Numbered from the stretch's first letter, positions 1-7,473 are shown. The stretch is 16,035 nt of DNA from DATGHS01 sp035307785 (GCA_035307785.1 DATGHS010000556.1:1-16035); one strand, 5' to 3'. Translations and numbers: made by a program. The notes: a model not told the origin generated them from the sequence alone.

Positions 1-360
1 CAGGCCGCGTGTGCCATCGGCTACAGCTACGCCAATCTGATTGTTCTAGGCAGCAATACCGATGCCTCCAACACACAGGTCTTCACGAACGACCGCAATA
101 TCGGCTACTTCGGCACCAACTATTTCTCGTTGATTCCGGAAGTGAACGGCAACCTCGCCTATCAGGTAACCGAACACATTCAGGTGCGCATCGGCTATAG
201 TTTCCTGGCGTATTTGAACGTGCAACGGCCGAGCGACCAGCTGGTTGCTTCCTTGCTGCCGCCAGCGGGTGCCGGCGCGCACACGGCTCCAGCCCCGCCG
301 TTCACCTCCACCACTTACGTGATCCACGGCTTGAACGTGGGCGCTAGCTGGCATTATTGA
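1..360 (+). CDS. BBP7-type outer-membrane beta-barrel protein, C-terminal part (5' end outside window)
   Basis: The reading frame is open from base 1 and ends at TGA 358-360, giving the last 119 residues. They match the C-terminus of the complete gene at 699-1946 at about 104 of 119 positions, so this is a tandem paralogue. The segment has alternating beta-strand character and ends in Gly-Ala-Ser-Trp-His-Tyr; a C-terminal aromatic residue is usual for outer-membrane barrels. The BBP7 family is a large, often multicopy planctomycete family of predicted secreted barrels of unknown cargo. The start, signal peptide and promoter lie upstream of the window. A strong hairpin follows the stop. The family assignment is made through the neighbouring full-length copy and is confident; function beyond an outer-membrane location is unknown. 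Confidence 0.85.
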   Translation, partial: QAACAIGYSYANLIVLGSNTDASNTQVFTNDRNIGYFGTNYFSLIPEVNGNLAYQVTEHIQVRIGYSFLAYLNVQRPSDQLVASLLPPAGAGAHTAPAPPFTSTTYVIHGLNVGASWHY

Positions 361-396
361 TCTGGTGAACTGGGGTGCGGTGAGTGGTAAAGCACA

Positions 397-432
397 AAAG
401 CCCAGGGACTGCCGTCCCTGGGCTTTCTTTGT
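397..432 (+). terminator. Rho-independent terminator after first BBP7 gene
   Basis: A perfect 13-bp stem (AAAGCCCAGGGAC at 397-409, its complement at 414-426) with a 4-nt loop TGCC is followed by CTTTGTT. It starts 37 nt after the stop codon. The same hairpin recurs after the second BBP7 gene. Confidence 0.8.
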
Positions 433-698
433 TCCGTTCTCGACTTCCTCTCCAGCCTGCCCGGCCCACTGGTAAGATGATGAATCTTTGCCGGTTGTAG
501 CGATTCCAACGCCATGCCTCCCAGTCATTGCAGCCAATCTGCTTGGCGGCGCTTCCGCCACAATTCCTAACTTCCGATTAGGAGTCATGTCAGGCAGCGC
601 TAGCACCACAGTCAAAAGGCGCAGCCTGGGCAAAAACTTATATCCGGCTGCGCCGGCCCGGGAAGGTATGTGCGGCCGTCTTGTGAGGAAAGGAAGCC

Positions 699-1946
699 AT
701 GCGAAAGAAGCTCTTCGGAATGATGGCGGCCCTCCTGGCCAGCGCCGGAGTGGCCCATGCCCAACAATCGAGCAATTTGAACTCGTCGGCTCTGGTTCAA
801 GCCCAATACGGCGGCGCCCCGATGGCCGATGCCGGCCAGGTCTATCCCGGCGCAGGAAGCCCAAACCTGGGACCATATTCCCAGATCCAGAATCAACAGA
901 CCCAGCCGCAAGCCCCAACTATGCAGGGCGCAACGGCCAACCCCAGCACCTGTGCTCCGAGCTGCCAGTTGTGCTGCCCGGAACCCTGGAAGATTCATGG
1001 CTGGTTGGGGGCCGACTTCCAGATGTGGTTTCCGCCGGCCATGAACCTGGCGCCCAACCTGGTGACAACAGGGGCTGGCGGCACCGGCGCTCAGTTGGTC
1101 GGCACGAGCTTTCCGCTGCCGATGATCCTGGGGTTCCGGATTGACACCGGCATGTTTACGAACCCTGAAGAAAGCCGTGGTTTCCAGTCGATCACCAACA
1201 GCTTCTTCGCCAACACCGGGGTCATCACGGTTACCCCCGCTGCGGGTGTCGCTGGTCCATTCGTGAACACGAACGGCGGCGCCACGACGGTCGCATTGAC
1301 CGCCGCCGGGCCGAATACCTTCTCGGCCAACACGTCGTTCACCGACACGGACGCCAATTCCATTCGGCGAGTGATCAAAGGCGAGAATACATCCGTGTAT
1401 CTAATTTATGGTCCGAAATTCGCCACTGTCGAAGAAGACATGACTTTCACCTACAACGTGGCGGCGGGTGGACCATTCGCGGGGCCGGCAGCAGTGCTTG
1501 AAGAGTTCCATACCCGCAACTACTTCATTGGCGGTCAGGTAGGCTTTTGGCTCAAAGAGAACCTGGGTGCATTCGTAGCGGACTTGCAGGCCAAGTGCGC
1601 AGTCGGCTACAGCTACGCCAACCTCATCGTGTTGGGCAGCAACACGGATGCGTCGAACAGCCAGATGTTTACCAACGACCGGAACATCGGTTACTTCGGA
1701 ACCAACTACTTCTCGGTAATTCCGGAGGTGGACGGCAATCTTGCTCTTAAGGTGACCGACCATATCCAGGTCCGCATTGGTTACAGCTTCCTCGCCTATC
1801 TGAACGTTCAGCGTCCGGGCGACCAGCTCGTTGCGGCTCTGGCACCAGTTGCGGGCGCCGGCGCTCACACGGCCCCGGTGAATCCGTTCACCTCCACCAC
1901 CTACGTGATCCACGGCTTGAACGTGGGCGCTAGCTGGCACTATTGA
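699..1946 (+). CDS. BBP7-type outer-membrane beta-barrel protein, complete
   Basis: 415 residues. The N-terminus is a clear Sec signal peptide: Arg-Lys-Lys, a hydrophobic core, then Ala-His-Ala before Gln-Gln, so cleavage is likely near residue 22. A Gln/Asn/Pro-rich linker (about 23-85) follows, then a short Cys cluster (C-A-P-S-C-Q-L-C-C) and the strand-rich barrel, which begins with the W-x-x-x-D-x-Q-x-W-F type stretch seen in BBP7 proteins. The C-terminus is Trp-His-Tyr. The ATG at 699 is preceded by a purine-rich GAGGAAAGGAAG ribosome binding site. It lies 338 bp after the stop of its paralogue and has its own terminator, so the two are probably separate transcription units. Such proteins are expected in the planctomycete outer membrane; the solute or role is unknown. 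The family call is confident, the function is not. Confidence 0.88.
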   Translation: MRKKLFGMMAALLASAGVAHAQQSSNLNSSALVQAQYGGAPMADAGQVYPGAGSPNLGPYSQIQNQQTQPQAPTMQGATANPSTCAPSCQLCCPEPWKIHGWLGADFQMWFPPAMNLAPNLVTTGAGGTGAQLVGTSFPLPMILGFRIDTGMFTNPEESRGFQSITNSFFANTGVITVTPAAGVAGPFVNTNGGATTVALTAAGPNTFSANTSFTDTDANSIRRVIKGENTSVYLIYGPKFATVEEDMTFTYNVAAGGPFAGPAAVLEEFHTRNYFIGGQVGFWLKENLGAFVADLQAKCAVGYSYANLIVLGSNTDASNSQMFTNDRNIGYFGTNYFSVIPEVDGNLALKVTDHIQVRIGYSFLAYLNVQRPGDQLVAALAPVAGAGAHTAPVNPFTSTTYVIHGLNVGASWHY

Positions 1947-1984
1947 TCTGGTGAACTGGTGTTTGGTGAGTGGTAAAGCACTAG

Positions 1985-2020
1985 AGCCCAGGGACCGCCG
2001 TCCCTGGGCTTTCATTTTTT
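1985..2020 (+). terminator. Rho-independent terminator after second BBP7 gene
   Basis: An 11-bp stem (AGCCCAGGGAC at 1985-1995, complement at 2000-2010) with loop CGCC is followed by TTCATTTTTT. It is homologous to the hairpin at 397-426, including the surrounding untranslated bases. Confidence 0.85.
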
Positions 2021-2331
2021 CCCCTGCACAATCCCATCTTCTCATTTTCCCCGCACTTTCCGCGCGATTGGCACGCTTCCGCGTGAAGGTTCGTTTATGC
2101 CGCCGATAACGCTGATAAACTGGCGAACTTCGCGCCGATAAGCACGTTGTGGAAGGATTCCGCCGAATTCAACCCTCGGGCATAGAAGGACAAACTCGGA
2201 ACGAAGCCGAGCCGGCCATGATGCGCCGACAGGATGCTCCGAAACCTTCTGCGCGTTGCCCGCTCCGATTCATGTTCGGTGCCCTATTAAAGGTATTAAA
2301 CCGGCAGAACGCCGGTTGAGGAGGCGATGCT
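2021..2331 (+). promoter_or_regulatory. Leader region of the YTV protein gene, with hairpin beside the ribosome binding site
   Basis: This is the 3' part of a 385-bp stretch without a gene (1947-2331) and should hold the promoter of the YTV gene; no convincing -35/-10 pair stands out. Visible elements are three GATAA words between about 2103 and 2140, a direct repeat TATTAAA at 2285-2291 and 2294-2300, and a 7-bp hairpin (AACCGGC 2299-2305, GCCGGTT 2311-2317, loop AGAAC). The hairpin directly abuts a near-perfect Shine-Dalgarno GAGGAGG at 2318-2324, seven bases before the ATG. The hairpin could act as an mRNA stability or translation element, but this is inference. Confidence 0.4.
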
Positions 2332-4377
2332 ATGAGAATGCGATTGGGAGCGCCGCTGCTGCTCGCGTTGGCCGGCCTATTTGGCGCCGGAACCGCGGCC
2401 CAAGCTTCGCACTGCGGTTGCACCCAGTACGCCGGTTGGAACCAACCCTGCTGCGATGCACAATGTTGCTTCACTGCCAGCCAGGCGCAAACGCGGGCTT
2501 CTTACCGGCTGGTGTACGATACCGTGACCGAAAAGCGGTTCCACGTCTGCCATCAAACGGTTTGCGAAACGGTCATGCGGCCGGTCTGCAAGACCTGTTA
2601 CCGGACCGAACAGCGCACGTGCTACAAGCAATGCTGCGAAACGGCCTACAAGACCGAGCAGCGCACCGTGTGCCGGCCCGTCTGCCAAACGGTGATGAAG
2701 GAATGTCACTATTGCGTCTATAAGCCGGTGTACGAAACCGTCAACAAGCACTGCTGCGAGACGGTGTGCAAGCCGGTGAGTGAGACATGCTACCGCGAAT
2801 GCCACTACAAAGTGTGCAAGCCGGTGAGCGAGACCTGCTACAAGGAATGCGTCTACACGGCCTGCAAGCCGGTCTATGAACAGCACTGCCACAAGTGCTG
2901 CCACATGGTTCAGCACTGCATTACCGAGCAACATTGCCATGAGTGCTGCCAGACCATTTGCAAGCCGGTGTGCGAAACGAGCTACCGCGAATGCTGCTAC
3001 ACGGTTTGTCGCCCAGTGTGCGAAACCGTCATGAAGACCGTTTGCTGCACCGAATACCATTGCGTACAGGAAACGTGCATGCAAACCCGTACCTGCTGGA
3101 CCTGCGAGCCGTGCCAAACCGTTCGCACCGTGGCCAAGAAGGTTCCGTACATGTGCTGCGAAACCTACACGGTTCGCGGCAAGCTTCATATTGGCGGCGG
3201 CAGCGGCGGGCTTTTCCACCGTCATGGCGGTGAGAGCGAATGCTGCAACTGCTGCTGCGAGCCTAAACACGGTCTGGTCTGGCGCGAGCCCGATCAATGC
3301 TGCACCCGGCAAGTGTGCAAATACCAGACAGTATGTGAGCAAGTTCCGTGCACAGTCTACGTTCGCAAGTGCCACACGGAACAAGTGCCGGTGACCGTTA
3401 CCAAGCGCGTTCCGGTCACCGTGCAGAAGCAGATTCCGGTTCAATGCACCCGTATGGTGCAAGAGACGGTGAAGAAGCAAGTGCCGGTCACCACGATGCG
3501 AATGCAAACGGAAGTCGTTCGCAAGCAAATCCCTTACACGACTTCGCGCGTGGCTTGCGGCGCCTGGGTTGATGCAGGCGACGCCAACATCAAGAAGATT
3601 GGGTTTGCGGCCGACGAAACTGGCTCGGTTCAGCAGGCGCAAGCGCCCGCCCGCCAACAGGGCTACGATACGCCGGCCCCCGGCCGCGTCTTTGTCGAAG
3701 GCGCCGTGGTTTGCCAGGACGTGGTTTACACCACGGTTCGTATGGAACAGCAAACCGAAGTTCGCCGCGTGCCGTACACGGTGACCCGCAATGTTGAGGA
3801 AGACGTGGTCAAGCGCGAACCGTACACGGTCACCCGCATGGTGCCGACTACCGTCGACCGAGTTGTTCCGGTTACCACCGTTCGGTTGGTGCAGGAAGAC
3901 ATGGTGCGGCAAGTCCCCACCACCGTGATGACGATGCAGCAGACTCCGGTGGACGTGCAGGTTCCTTATACCGTGAACAAGACGGTGCCGTACACGGTTT
4001 CTGTACAGGTGCCATATCAGGTGACGGAAATGGTACCGTGCACGGTGAAAAAGTGTGTGGAAGTGTGCGTGCCGTATGAAGTGTGTGTCTGCCGGCCGCG
4101 CTGGGTGTGCTGCAATCCTTGCGACTACGCTCCGGCGTGCAGCGCCCCGAAGTGCTGCCAGCCCTGTGCCCCGGCTTGCTGTGCCCCGAAGTGCTGCCAG
4201 ACCTGCGCTCCGTCTTGCTGCAATGCTTGCGGCAGCGCCTGCTGTGCCACCGCTTGCAATGCCTGCGGCGTGAGCTGCAATCCGTGCGGCGAGCACAAGC
4301 GGCCCGGTCTGCTCCAGCGCCTGTTCCACCGCCGCTTTGGCGTGGAGCCGAGCGCCTGCGGTTGCGGCTGCAACTGA
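2332..4377 (+). CDS. Secreted cysteine-rich protein with YTV repeats (probable planctomycete cell-wall protein)
   Basis: 681 residues with a Sec signal peptide (about 1-25, ending Ala-Gln-Ala-Ser). I count about 90 cysteines, roughly 13% of residues. Domain order: a Cys-rich repeat block (about 28-320) built from short units such as C-K-P-V-S-E-T-C-Y-x-E-C; a first block of V-P-V-T-V/I-P-Y-T-T repeats (about 340-403); a spacer poor in Cys (about 404-460); a second block rich in V-P-Y-T-V-x-R/K (about 461-590); a C-C-x-P-C/C-A-P-x-C-C tail (about 592-655); and a basic segment before a final C-G-C-G-C-N. YTV-domain proteins are known planctomycete cell-wall or surface proteins, and the cysteines suggest dense disulfide cross-linking after export. 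The ATG has an excellent ribosome binding site. Sitting next to two outer-membrane genes agrees with an envelope role. It has no enzymatic signature. Confidence 0.85.
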   Translation: MRMRLGAPLLLALAGLFGAGTAAQASHCGCTQYAGWNQPCCDAQCCFTASQAQTRASYRLVYDTVTEKRFHVCHQTVCETVMRPVCKTCYRTEQRTCYKQCCETAYKTEQRTVCRPVCQTVMKECHYCVYKPVYETVNKHCCETVCKPVSETCYRECHYKVCKPVSETCYKECVYTACKPVYEQHCHKCCHMVQHCITEQHCHECCQTICKPVCETSYRECCYTVCRPVCETVMKTVCCTEYHCVQETCMQTRTCWTCEPCQTVRTVAKKVPYMCCETYTVRGKLHIGGGSGGLFHRHGGESECCNCCCEPKHGLVWREPDQCCTRQVCKYQTVCEQVPCTVYVRKCHTEQVPVTVTKRVPVTVQKQIPVQCTRMVQETVKKQVPVTTMRMQTEVVRKQIPYTTSRVACGAWVDAGDANIKKIGFAADETGSVQQAQAPARQQGYDTPAPGRVFVEGAVVCQDVVYTTVRMEQQTEVRRVPYTVTRNVEEDVVKREPYTVTRMVPTTVDRVVPVTTVRLVQEDMVRQVPTTVMTMQQTPVDVQVPYTVNKTVPYTVSVQVPYQVTEMVPCTVKKCVEVCVPYEVCVCRPRWVCCNPCDYAPACSAPKCCQPCAPACCAPKCCQTCAPSCCNACGSACCATACNACGVSCNPCGEHKRPGLLQRLFHRRFGVEPSACGCGCN

Positions 4378-4382
4378 TTGAA

Positions 4383-4401
4383 ATGCGGAAGGATTCCGCA
4401 T
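4383..4401 (+). repeat. Short perfect hairpin just after the YTV gene
   Basis: ATGCGGAA (4383-4390) and TTCCGCAT (4394-4401) form an 8-bp stem with loop GGA, five bases after the stop codon. It lacks a T-run, so it is more likely a 3'-end stabiliser than a terminator by itself; the stronger terminator follows. Confidence 0.5.
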
Positions 4402-4410
4402 GAAACGCAG

Positions 4411-4457
4411 AAAGGCGGGTGGCTCTTCTCAGGAGCCGCTCGCCTTTTCGCTATTTT
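4411..4457 (+). terminator. Rho-independent terminator of the YTV gene
   Basis: The outer stem AAAGGCG (4411-4417) pairs with CGCCTTT (4441-4447). The inner stem GGCTC (4421-4425) pairs with GAGCC (4433-4437), and the three bases between can pair with wobbles, giving a stem of about 15 bp with a 7-nt loop. T-rich CGCTATTTT follows. Confidence 0.75.
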
Positions 4458-4483
4458 GGTAAGCGCTGTTCGTTACAAGTGTT

Positions 4484-4541
4484 CAGAGGTTAGAGGTCAG
4501 AACCTGCTAAACCTTTTTCTGACCTCTGATTTCTGTCCTCG
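4484..4541. repeat. Degenerate 7-bp repeat (CAGAGGT / GAGGTCA type) arranged as an inverted pair
   Basis: On the + strand the heptamers CAGAGGT (4484-4490), TAGAGGT (4491-4497) and CAGAACC (4498-4504) are in tandem. From 4517 to about 4541 the same family appears in the opposite orientation; on the minus strand it reads GAGGACA, GAAATCA, GAGGTCA, GAA. The two arrays meet as an 11-bp inverted repeat, AGAGGTCAGAA (4492-4502) with 4517-4527 and a 14-nt spacer. It lies between the convergent ends of the YTV and prenyltransferase-like genes and may serve as the terminator of the latter. Confidence 0.6.
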
Positions 4542-4555
4542 AACTTCCCGATCGA

Positions 4556-5491
4556 TCACGGGACTGAGTCCAACAAGGCCAGTGCCCCAAGCCCATAAAA
4601 CGTGTACTCCACGTCGAAGCCGCCGTCCCAGGCGCCGCCGTGGAAGCCGCCGTCGGGCCGCTCAAGCGTTTTGACATAGCGCAGGGCGGCGCCACTATCG
4701 ATTCTTGAAAGCCCGCCAAGTTCGGCCAGCGTCCAGCAGCCGGTAAAAGTTGAGAGCAGATCGGCTGCCGGAGCCACTTGGTTTGCACGCAAACCGCCTT
4801 CCGGTGATTGCAGGCAGGCGAGGAAAGAAACGATGCCGGCACTTTCTTCGTCTCTCAAGCGCTCCGTCATTTGTAACAAGCCTACTGCCGCCGCCGTGGG
4901 ATTCGTGCCGCTGCGCTTCATGGGGCCAATTTCCACGAAACCGCCATCGCTTCGACGACGATTGCGGATGAAACCGACCATCCGGTCGCTCTCCGGCAGC
5001 TGCCGATTCAGCAGCTCATAGCACAAAGCAACCAGAAAACTATGGTACGTGCTTCCCGCGACCGCTCCCGGTGTCTTTCCATAGCCGCCGTCCTTAGAAC
5101 GGAATGATTCGAGCAGCGTGGCAACTCGATCGGGCCAATCCTGAGCTATATTCTCCAAAGCATCAATTCCGGCAGCGGTTTGGAGCAGTAGACTGGAATA
5201 AAGCAATGAAAAGAAATCAATCGGCGTGGCCTGACCGCTCAGGCGAGAACGCAGATAATATGCAGCTTGCAGGGCCACTTCCGGTGCAAGCGCATCGAGG
5301 AGAACCAGATTTCGCAACGCGAAGCCAGTGTAATAAAGGTCAGCTTCTGGGTTGCGGCCGGAAAACCCGCCATCCGCAGTTTGGCACGAGAGGACATAGG
5401 CAGCATGCCGCTGCCTAAACGAGACCGCCTTACCTCGCAACCCTGCGGCCAGCTTCGTCACCAGCTGGGTCAGATAAGATTCGCTTTCCAT
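4556..5491 (-). CDS. Prenyltransferase/squalene-cyclase repeat protein (Rab geranylgeranyltransferase beta-like, probably zinc-free)
   Basis: 311 residues from ATG 5491; a GTG two codons upstream (5497) is also possible, and neither has a good ribosome binding site. Five D/E-G-G-F/Y/L units spaced by about 50 residues mark an alpha-alpha barrel of the protein-prenyltransferase beta subunit and terpene-cyclase class. The opening H-A-A-Y-V-L-S-C-Q-T-A-D-G-G-F and the later Y-x-T-G-F-A-L resemble the Rab geranylgeranyltransferase beta subunit. Of the three zinc ligands expected there (D-x-C and a distant H), only the Asp (about 244) remains: the Cys position is Leu (about 246) and the D-x-x-H-T His is Tyr (about 296). 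No alpha-subunit gene is nearby. Planctomycetes often carry such lone beta-like proteins. Transferase activity is doubtful; a lipid-binding or scaffold role is inference. It converges on the YTV gene. Confidence 0.75.
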   Translation of the reverse strand: MESESYLTQLVTKLAAGLRGKAVSFRQRHAAYVLSCQTADGGFSGRNPEADLYYTGFALRNLVLLDALAPEVALQAAYYLRSRLSGQATPIDFFSLLYSSLLLQTAAGIDALENIAQDWPDRVATLLESFRSKDGGYGKTPGAVAGSTYHSFLVALCYELLNRQLPESDRMVGFIRNRRRSDGGFVEIGPMKRSGTNPTAAAVGLLQMTERLRDEESAGIVSFLACLQSPEGGLRANQVAPAADLLSTFTGCWTLAELGGLSRIDSGAALRYVKTLERPDGGFHGGAWDGGFDVEYTFYGLGALALLDSVP

Positions 5492-5827
5492 ATGCACATG
5501 TTATTGGTGGCAAAATGTTTAGGGATAGTATGGTCCTGAGAACGGTTCCGGATGGTATTCTCGGCGAACCGAAATCAGCCCTTGTCTTGCTATTTTTGAT
5601 CGCTACTAAAGGAGCCAACAGAAAGATCACCGCACTTTCGATCTGCACCACTATCTATCTTTTACATACTTTGCAGCCTGTGTAGATTTCCCAGTCTTTT
5701 CATGGTTCCCATCTCGCCATCGGCGAGACCAGTTCATATCTTCCCCGCACCACTAAGTCGCAGGCTCTGAACTCGCGGCGCGAGGAGTGTGCACCACGTA
5801 CGGACACCTTTTGGAAAGGAAGTTCCC
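5492..5827. promoter_or_regulatory. Divergent intergenic region (336 bp), candidate promoter for the thioredoxin-like/CAP gene
   Basis: This region separates the divergent prenyltransferase-like and CAP-domain genes, so promoters for both should lie here. The best + strand candidate is TTTACA (5661-5666), 16 bp, TAGATT (5683-5688), which would give a leader of about 130 nt. On the minus strand only an isolated TACTAT is visible near 5530, without a convincing -35. A Shine-Dalgarno AAGGAAG at about 5816-5822 serves the downstream ATG. I see no other gene. Confidence 0.3.
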
Positions 5828-6685
5828 ATGCTCGCAGTTCATTTCCTGTCTCTGGCTCTTACCGTCGGTCAGTCGCCCATAGATTCGACGAAGAAACCGG
5901 ACCCCGTCTGGTTGACCGATTATGCAAAAGCCAGTCAATTGGCTCGAGAGCAGAAAAAGGATTTGCTCATTTACTTCCGGGCGGACGAACGGCTGGAGGC
6001 GGTCCTGGCAGATCCTAATCTGCGCAACCGCCTGGCGAAGTTTGTTCTCCTGCGGGTGCCGGCCGACTATGAAGTGCAAGGCAAGCGGTTGCTCAATCAC
6101 GCCGCGCTGGCGGAGATGTTGGGGCAACCGGGCCTTGCCATGGTCAGCTTGCACGATAAAGACCTGCCCACGTTCAATACTGCGATTTCGGCGCATCCAT
6201 TGGTCGGCAGTCGCTACGGCTGGGTGCCGGGCTACGGAGTGAACGAAGTCGCCGCAATCCTCGACCTGCCGGCCGATGCCACGCTGTCGCAGCGCAGCAT
6301 GATCTACGCCGTGAGCGTGCATCCCGAGCGACCGCGGAGCGTGTTGGGCCAGCCTCACCCGGGGATTCTGGGACATGCGCAGCGGCACAGCCTGCGGCAG
6401 GCCGCAATGACCAACCAGCACCACGCCAACATCATTGCCGCCGCTCAGCAGATCGCCACGGAGACCGGCACGCCGATTCACAATCAATCGGAGGTGGTGG
6501 CGGAATCGTGGGGCAATTTTGTTGGCGGTGAAAACGTGCTGGAAGCCGCTTTTTCCTGCGTCGATGCCTGGCGGCACTCCCCGGGACACTGGAGTGCCGT
6601 GGCGGGCGAACACCGTTACTATGGCTACGACATTGCCAAAGGAACGAACGGCACCTGGTATGCCACCGGGTTCTTCTCCAACTGA
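5828..6685 (+). CDS. Secreted thioredoxin-like / CAP (SCP) domain fusion protein
   Basis: 285 residues from ATG 5828, chosen because AAGGAAG lies five bases upstream. An in-frame GTG at 5789 would add 13 residues and would put polar residues before the signal peptide. The N-terminus is a short hydrophobic signal (about 1-15). Residues about 28-115 look like a thioredoxin fold (helix, K-K-D-L-L-I-Y-F strand, later P-G-L-A-M-V-S-L strand), but the redox C-x-x-C is absent: R-A-D-E follows the strand. Residues about 155-285 form a CAP domain, with A-E-S-W-G-N-F, D-A-W-R-H-S-P-G-H-W, Y-Y-G-Y-D-I and W-Y-A-T-G-F-F in the usual order. CAP proteins act outside the cytoplasm; bacterial substrates are mostly unknown. 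The CAP call is firm, the thioredoxin part moderately so. A 13-bp hairpin follows the gene. Confidence 0.75.
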   Translation: MLAVHFLSLALTVGQSPIDSTKKPDPVWLTDYAKASQLAREQKKDLLIYFRADERLEAVLADPNLRNRLAKFVLLRVPADYEVQGKRLLNHAALAEMLGQPGLAMVSLHDKDLPTFNTAISAHPLVGSRYGWVPGYGVNEVAAILDLPADATLSQRSMIYAVSVHPERPRSVLGQPHPGILGHAQRHSLRQAAMTNQHHANIIAAAQQIATETGTPIHNQSEVVAESWGNFVGGENVLEAAFSCVDAWRHSPGHWSAVAGEHRYYGYDIAKGTNGTWYATGFFSN

Positions 6686-6746
6686 GCGCGGTCGGTCCGC
6701 GATTCAATCCTCGTGCTGACGACGCTTGCGACTACAGTGGAAATCG

Positions 6747-6780
6747 GAAACCGCCCAGGAGAACCCTGGGCGGTTTCGCG
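6747..6780 (+). terminator. Strong hairpin after the CAP gene, probable terminator
   Basis: GAAACCGCCCAGG (6747-6759) pairs perfectly with 6765-6777 around loop AGAAC. It lies about 60 nt after the stop codon. The T-run is weak (CGCGTTTGG), so termination efficiency is uncertain. Confidence 0.6.
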
Positions 6781-6799
6781 TTTGGCATTTGCAGCGTTG

Positions 6800-6875
6800 G
6801 GGTGGCCGGGGCTGGAGTCTTCGGAAGCCCCGGCAAGCGCACCGGGGCTTCCGAAGACTCCAGCCCCGGCCACCC
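6800..6875. repeat. Long perfect palindromic repeat, family A copy 1
   Basis: A 34-bp perfect inverted repeat: 6800-6833 begins GGGTGGCCGGGGCTGG, the complement is 6842-6875, and the loop is 8 nt (CAAGCGCA). The right arm is identical base for base to the right arm of the repeat at 9663-9739, which establishes a dispersed family. It lies between the CAP and DUF2752 genes and has no coding potential. Confidence 0.9.
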
Positions 6876-6939
6876 TTGCGCCCTTCGCCTTGTCGGCTTT
6901 TTTGCTTGCCGCTAAACTCAAAGTTGGTCAGGAAAAATC

Positions 6940-7473
6940 ATGCAAGAACCTCTCACTGCGCAGCCGGCTGAGCCAACTCCCTCAGCGCAAGCTATTCCCG
7001 CGTCACCGCCACAAGTGATCGCCCAGCGCCGCTACTGGATGGGCGAATTCATTCGTGGCCGTACTTGTCGCTGGTGCTTGCTGGCGGCGGTTTACGTAAT
7101 CCTGCAGCCGCCCGTAGATGGCCTGGGGAAATGGGGTATCCCCGACTTGTGTACGCTGCACCGCTACACCGGCGCCCCTTGCCCCGGGTGCGGCATGACC
7201 CGCTCCGGCGCCAACTTGGTGCGCGGCAACTTCGGTGCAGCTTTTAATTACCATCCGCTGGGCTTTATTCTGCACCCGATCTTATTCGGCCTCGCGGTAC
7301 TGTCGGTGTTGCCCTATAGCGTCCGCGATGCGGTGGCCAAAGGCATCTCTCGCCGCGCCCGCTGGCTGCGCCGTGCCGAAACTGCGTTCCTGATAGTCTT
7401 TCTTATCTTCGGCGTGGTGCGCTTTGCGCTCGTATTCTCGAAGCTGATGTCATTTCCGGGAAAATGGTTTTAA
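6940..7473 (+). CDS. DUF2752 family membrane protein
   Basis: 177 residues. ATG 6940 has AGGA about eight bases upstream. The core Y-T-G-A-P-C-P-G-C-G-M-T-R (about 76-88) followed by N-Y-H-P-L-G-F is the hallmark of DUF2752, a small membrane family of unknown function found in many bacteria. Hydrophobic segments lie at about 45-57, 107-125 and 148-167, consistent with three membrane spans. Conserved Cys71, Cys81 and Cys84 could bind metal or form a disulfide. The N-terminal 30 residues are Pro/Ala/Gln-rich and likely disordered. It is flanked by palindromic repeats on both sides and converges on the octaheme cytochrome gene, so it is probably a single-gene unit. The family call is confident; function is unknown. 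Confidence 0.85.
   Translation: MQEPLTAQPAEPTPSAQAIPASPPQVIAQRRYWMGEFIRGRTCRWCLLAAVYVILQPPVDGLGKWGIPDLCTLHRYTGAPCPGCGMTRSGANLVRGNFGAAFNYHPLGFILHPILFGLAVLSVLPYSVRDAVAKGISRRARWLRRAETAFLIVFLIFGVVRFALVFSKLMSFPGKWF

Noticed and set aside
46..918. A 290-codon minus-strand frame spanning both BBP7 genes
   Set aside because: It crosses a terminator, two real coding ends and a start region, and its product has no family features.
2550..3100. Repeats in the YTV gene as a possible CRISPR array
   Set aside because: The repeats are in-frame protein repeats of varying length and sequence, without constant repeats and unique spacers.
2377..4401. A 674-codon open frame on the minus strand across the YTV gene
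   Set aside because: It is a mirror of the repetitive, high-GC coding sequence; its product is a His/Ala/Arg-rich string with no domain, and the + strand gene has a signal peptide and strong ribosome binding site.
5789..5827. A GTG start 13 codons upstream for the thioredoxin-like/CAP gene
   Set aside because: The ATG at 5828 has a proper Shine-Dalgarno and starts a signal peptide directly; the GTG would bury it behind polar residues.
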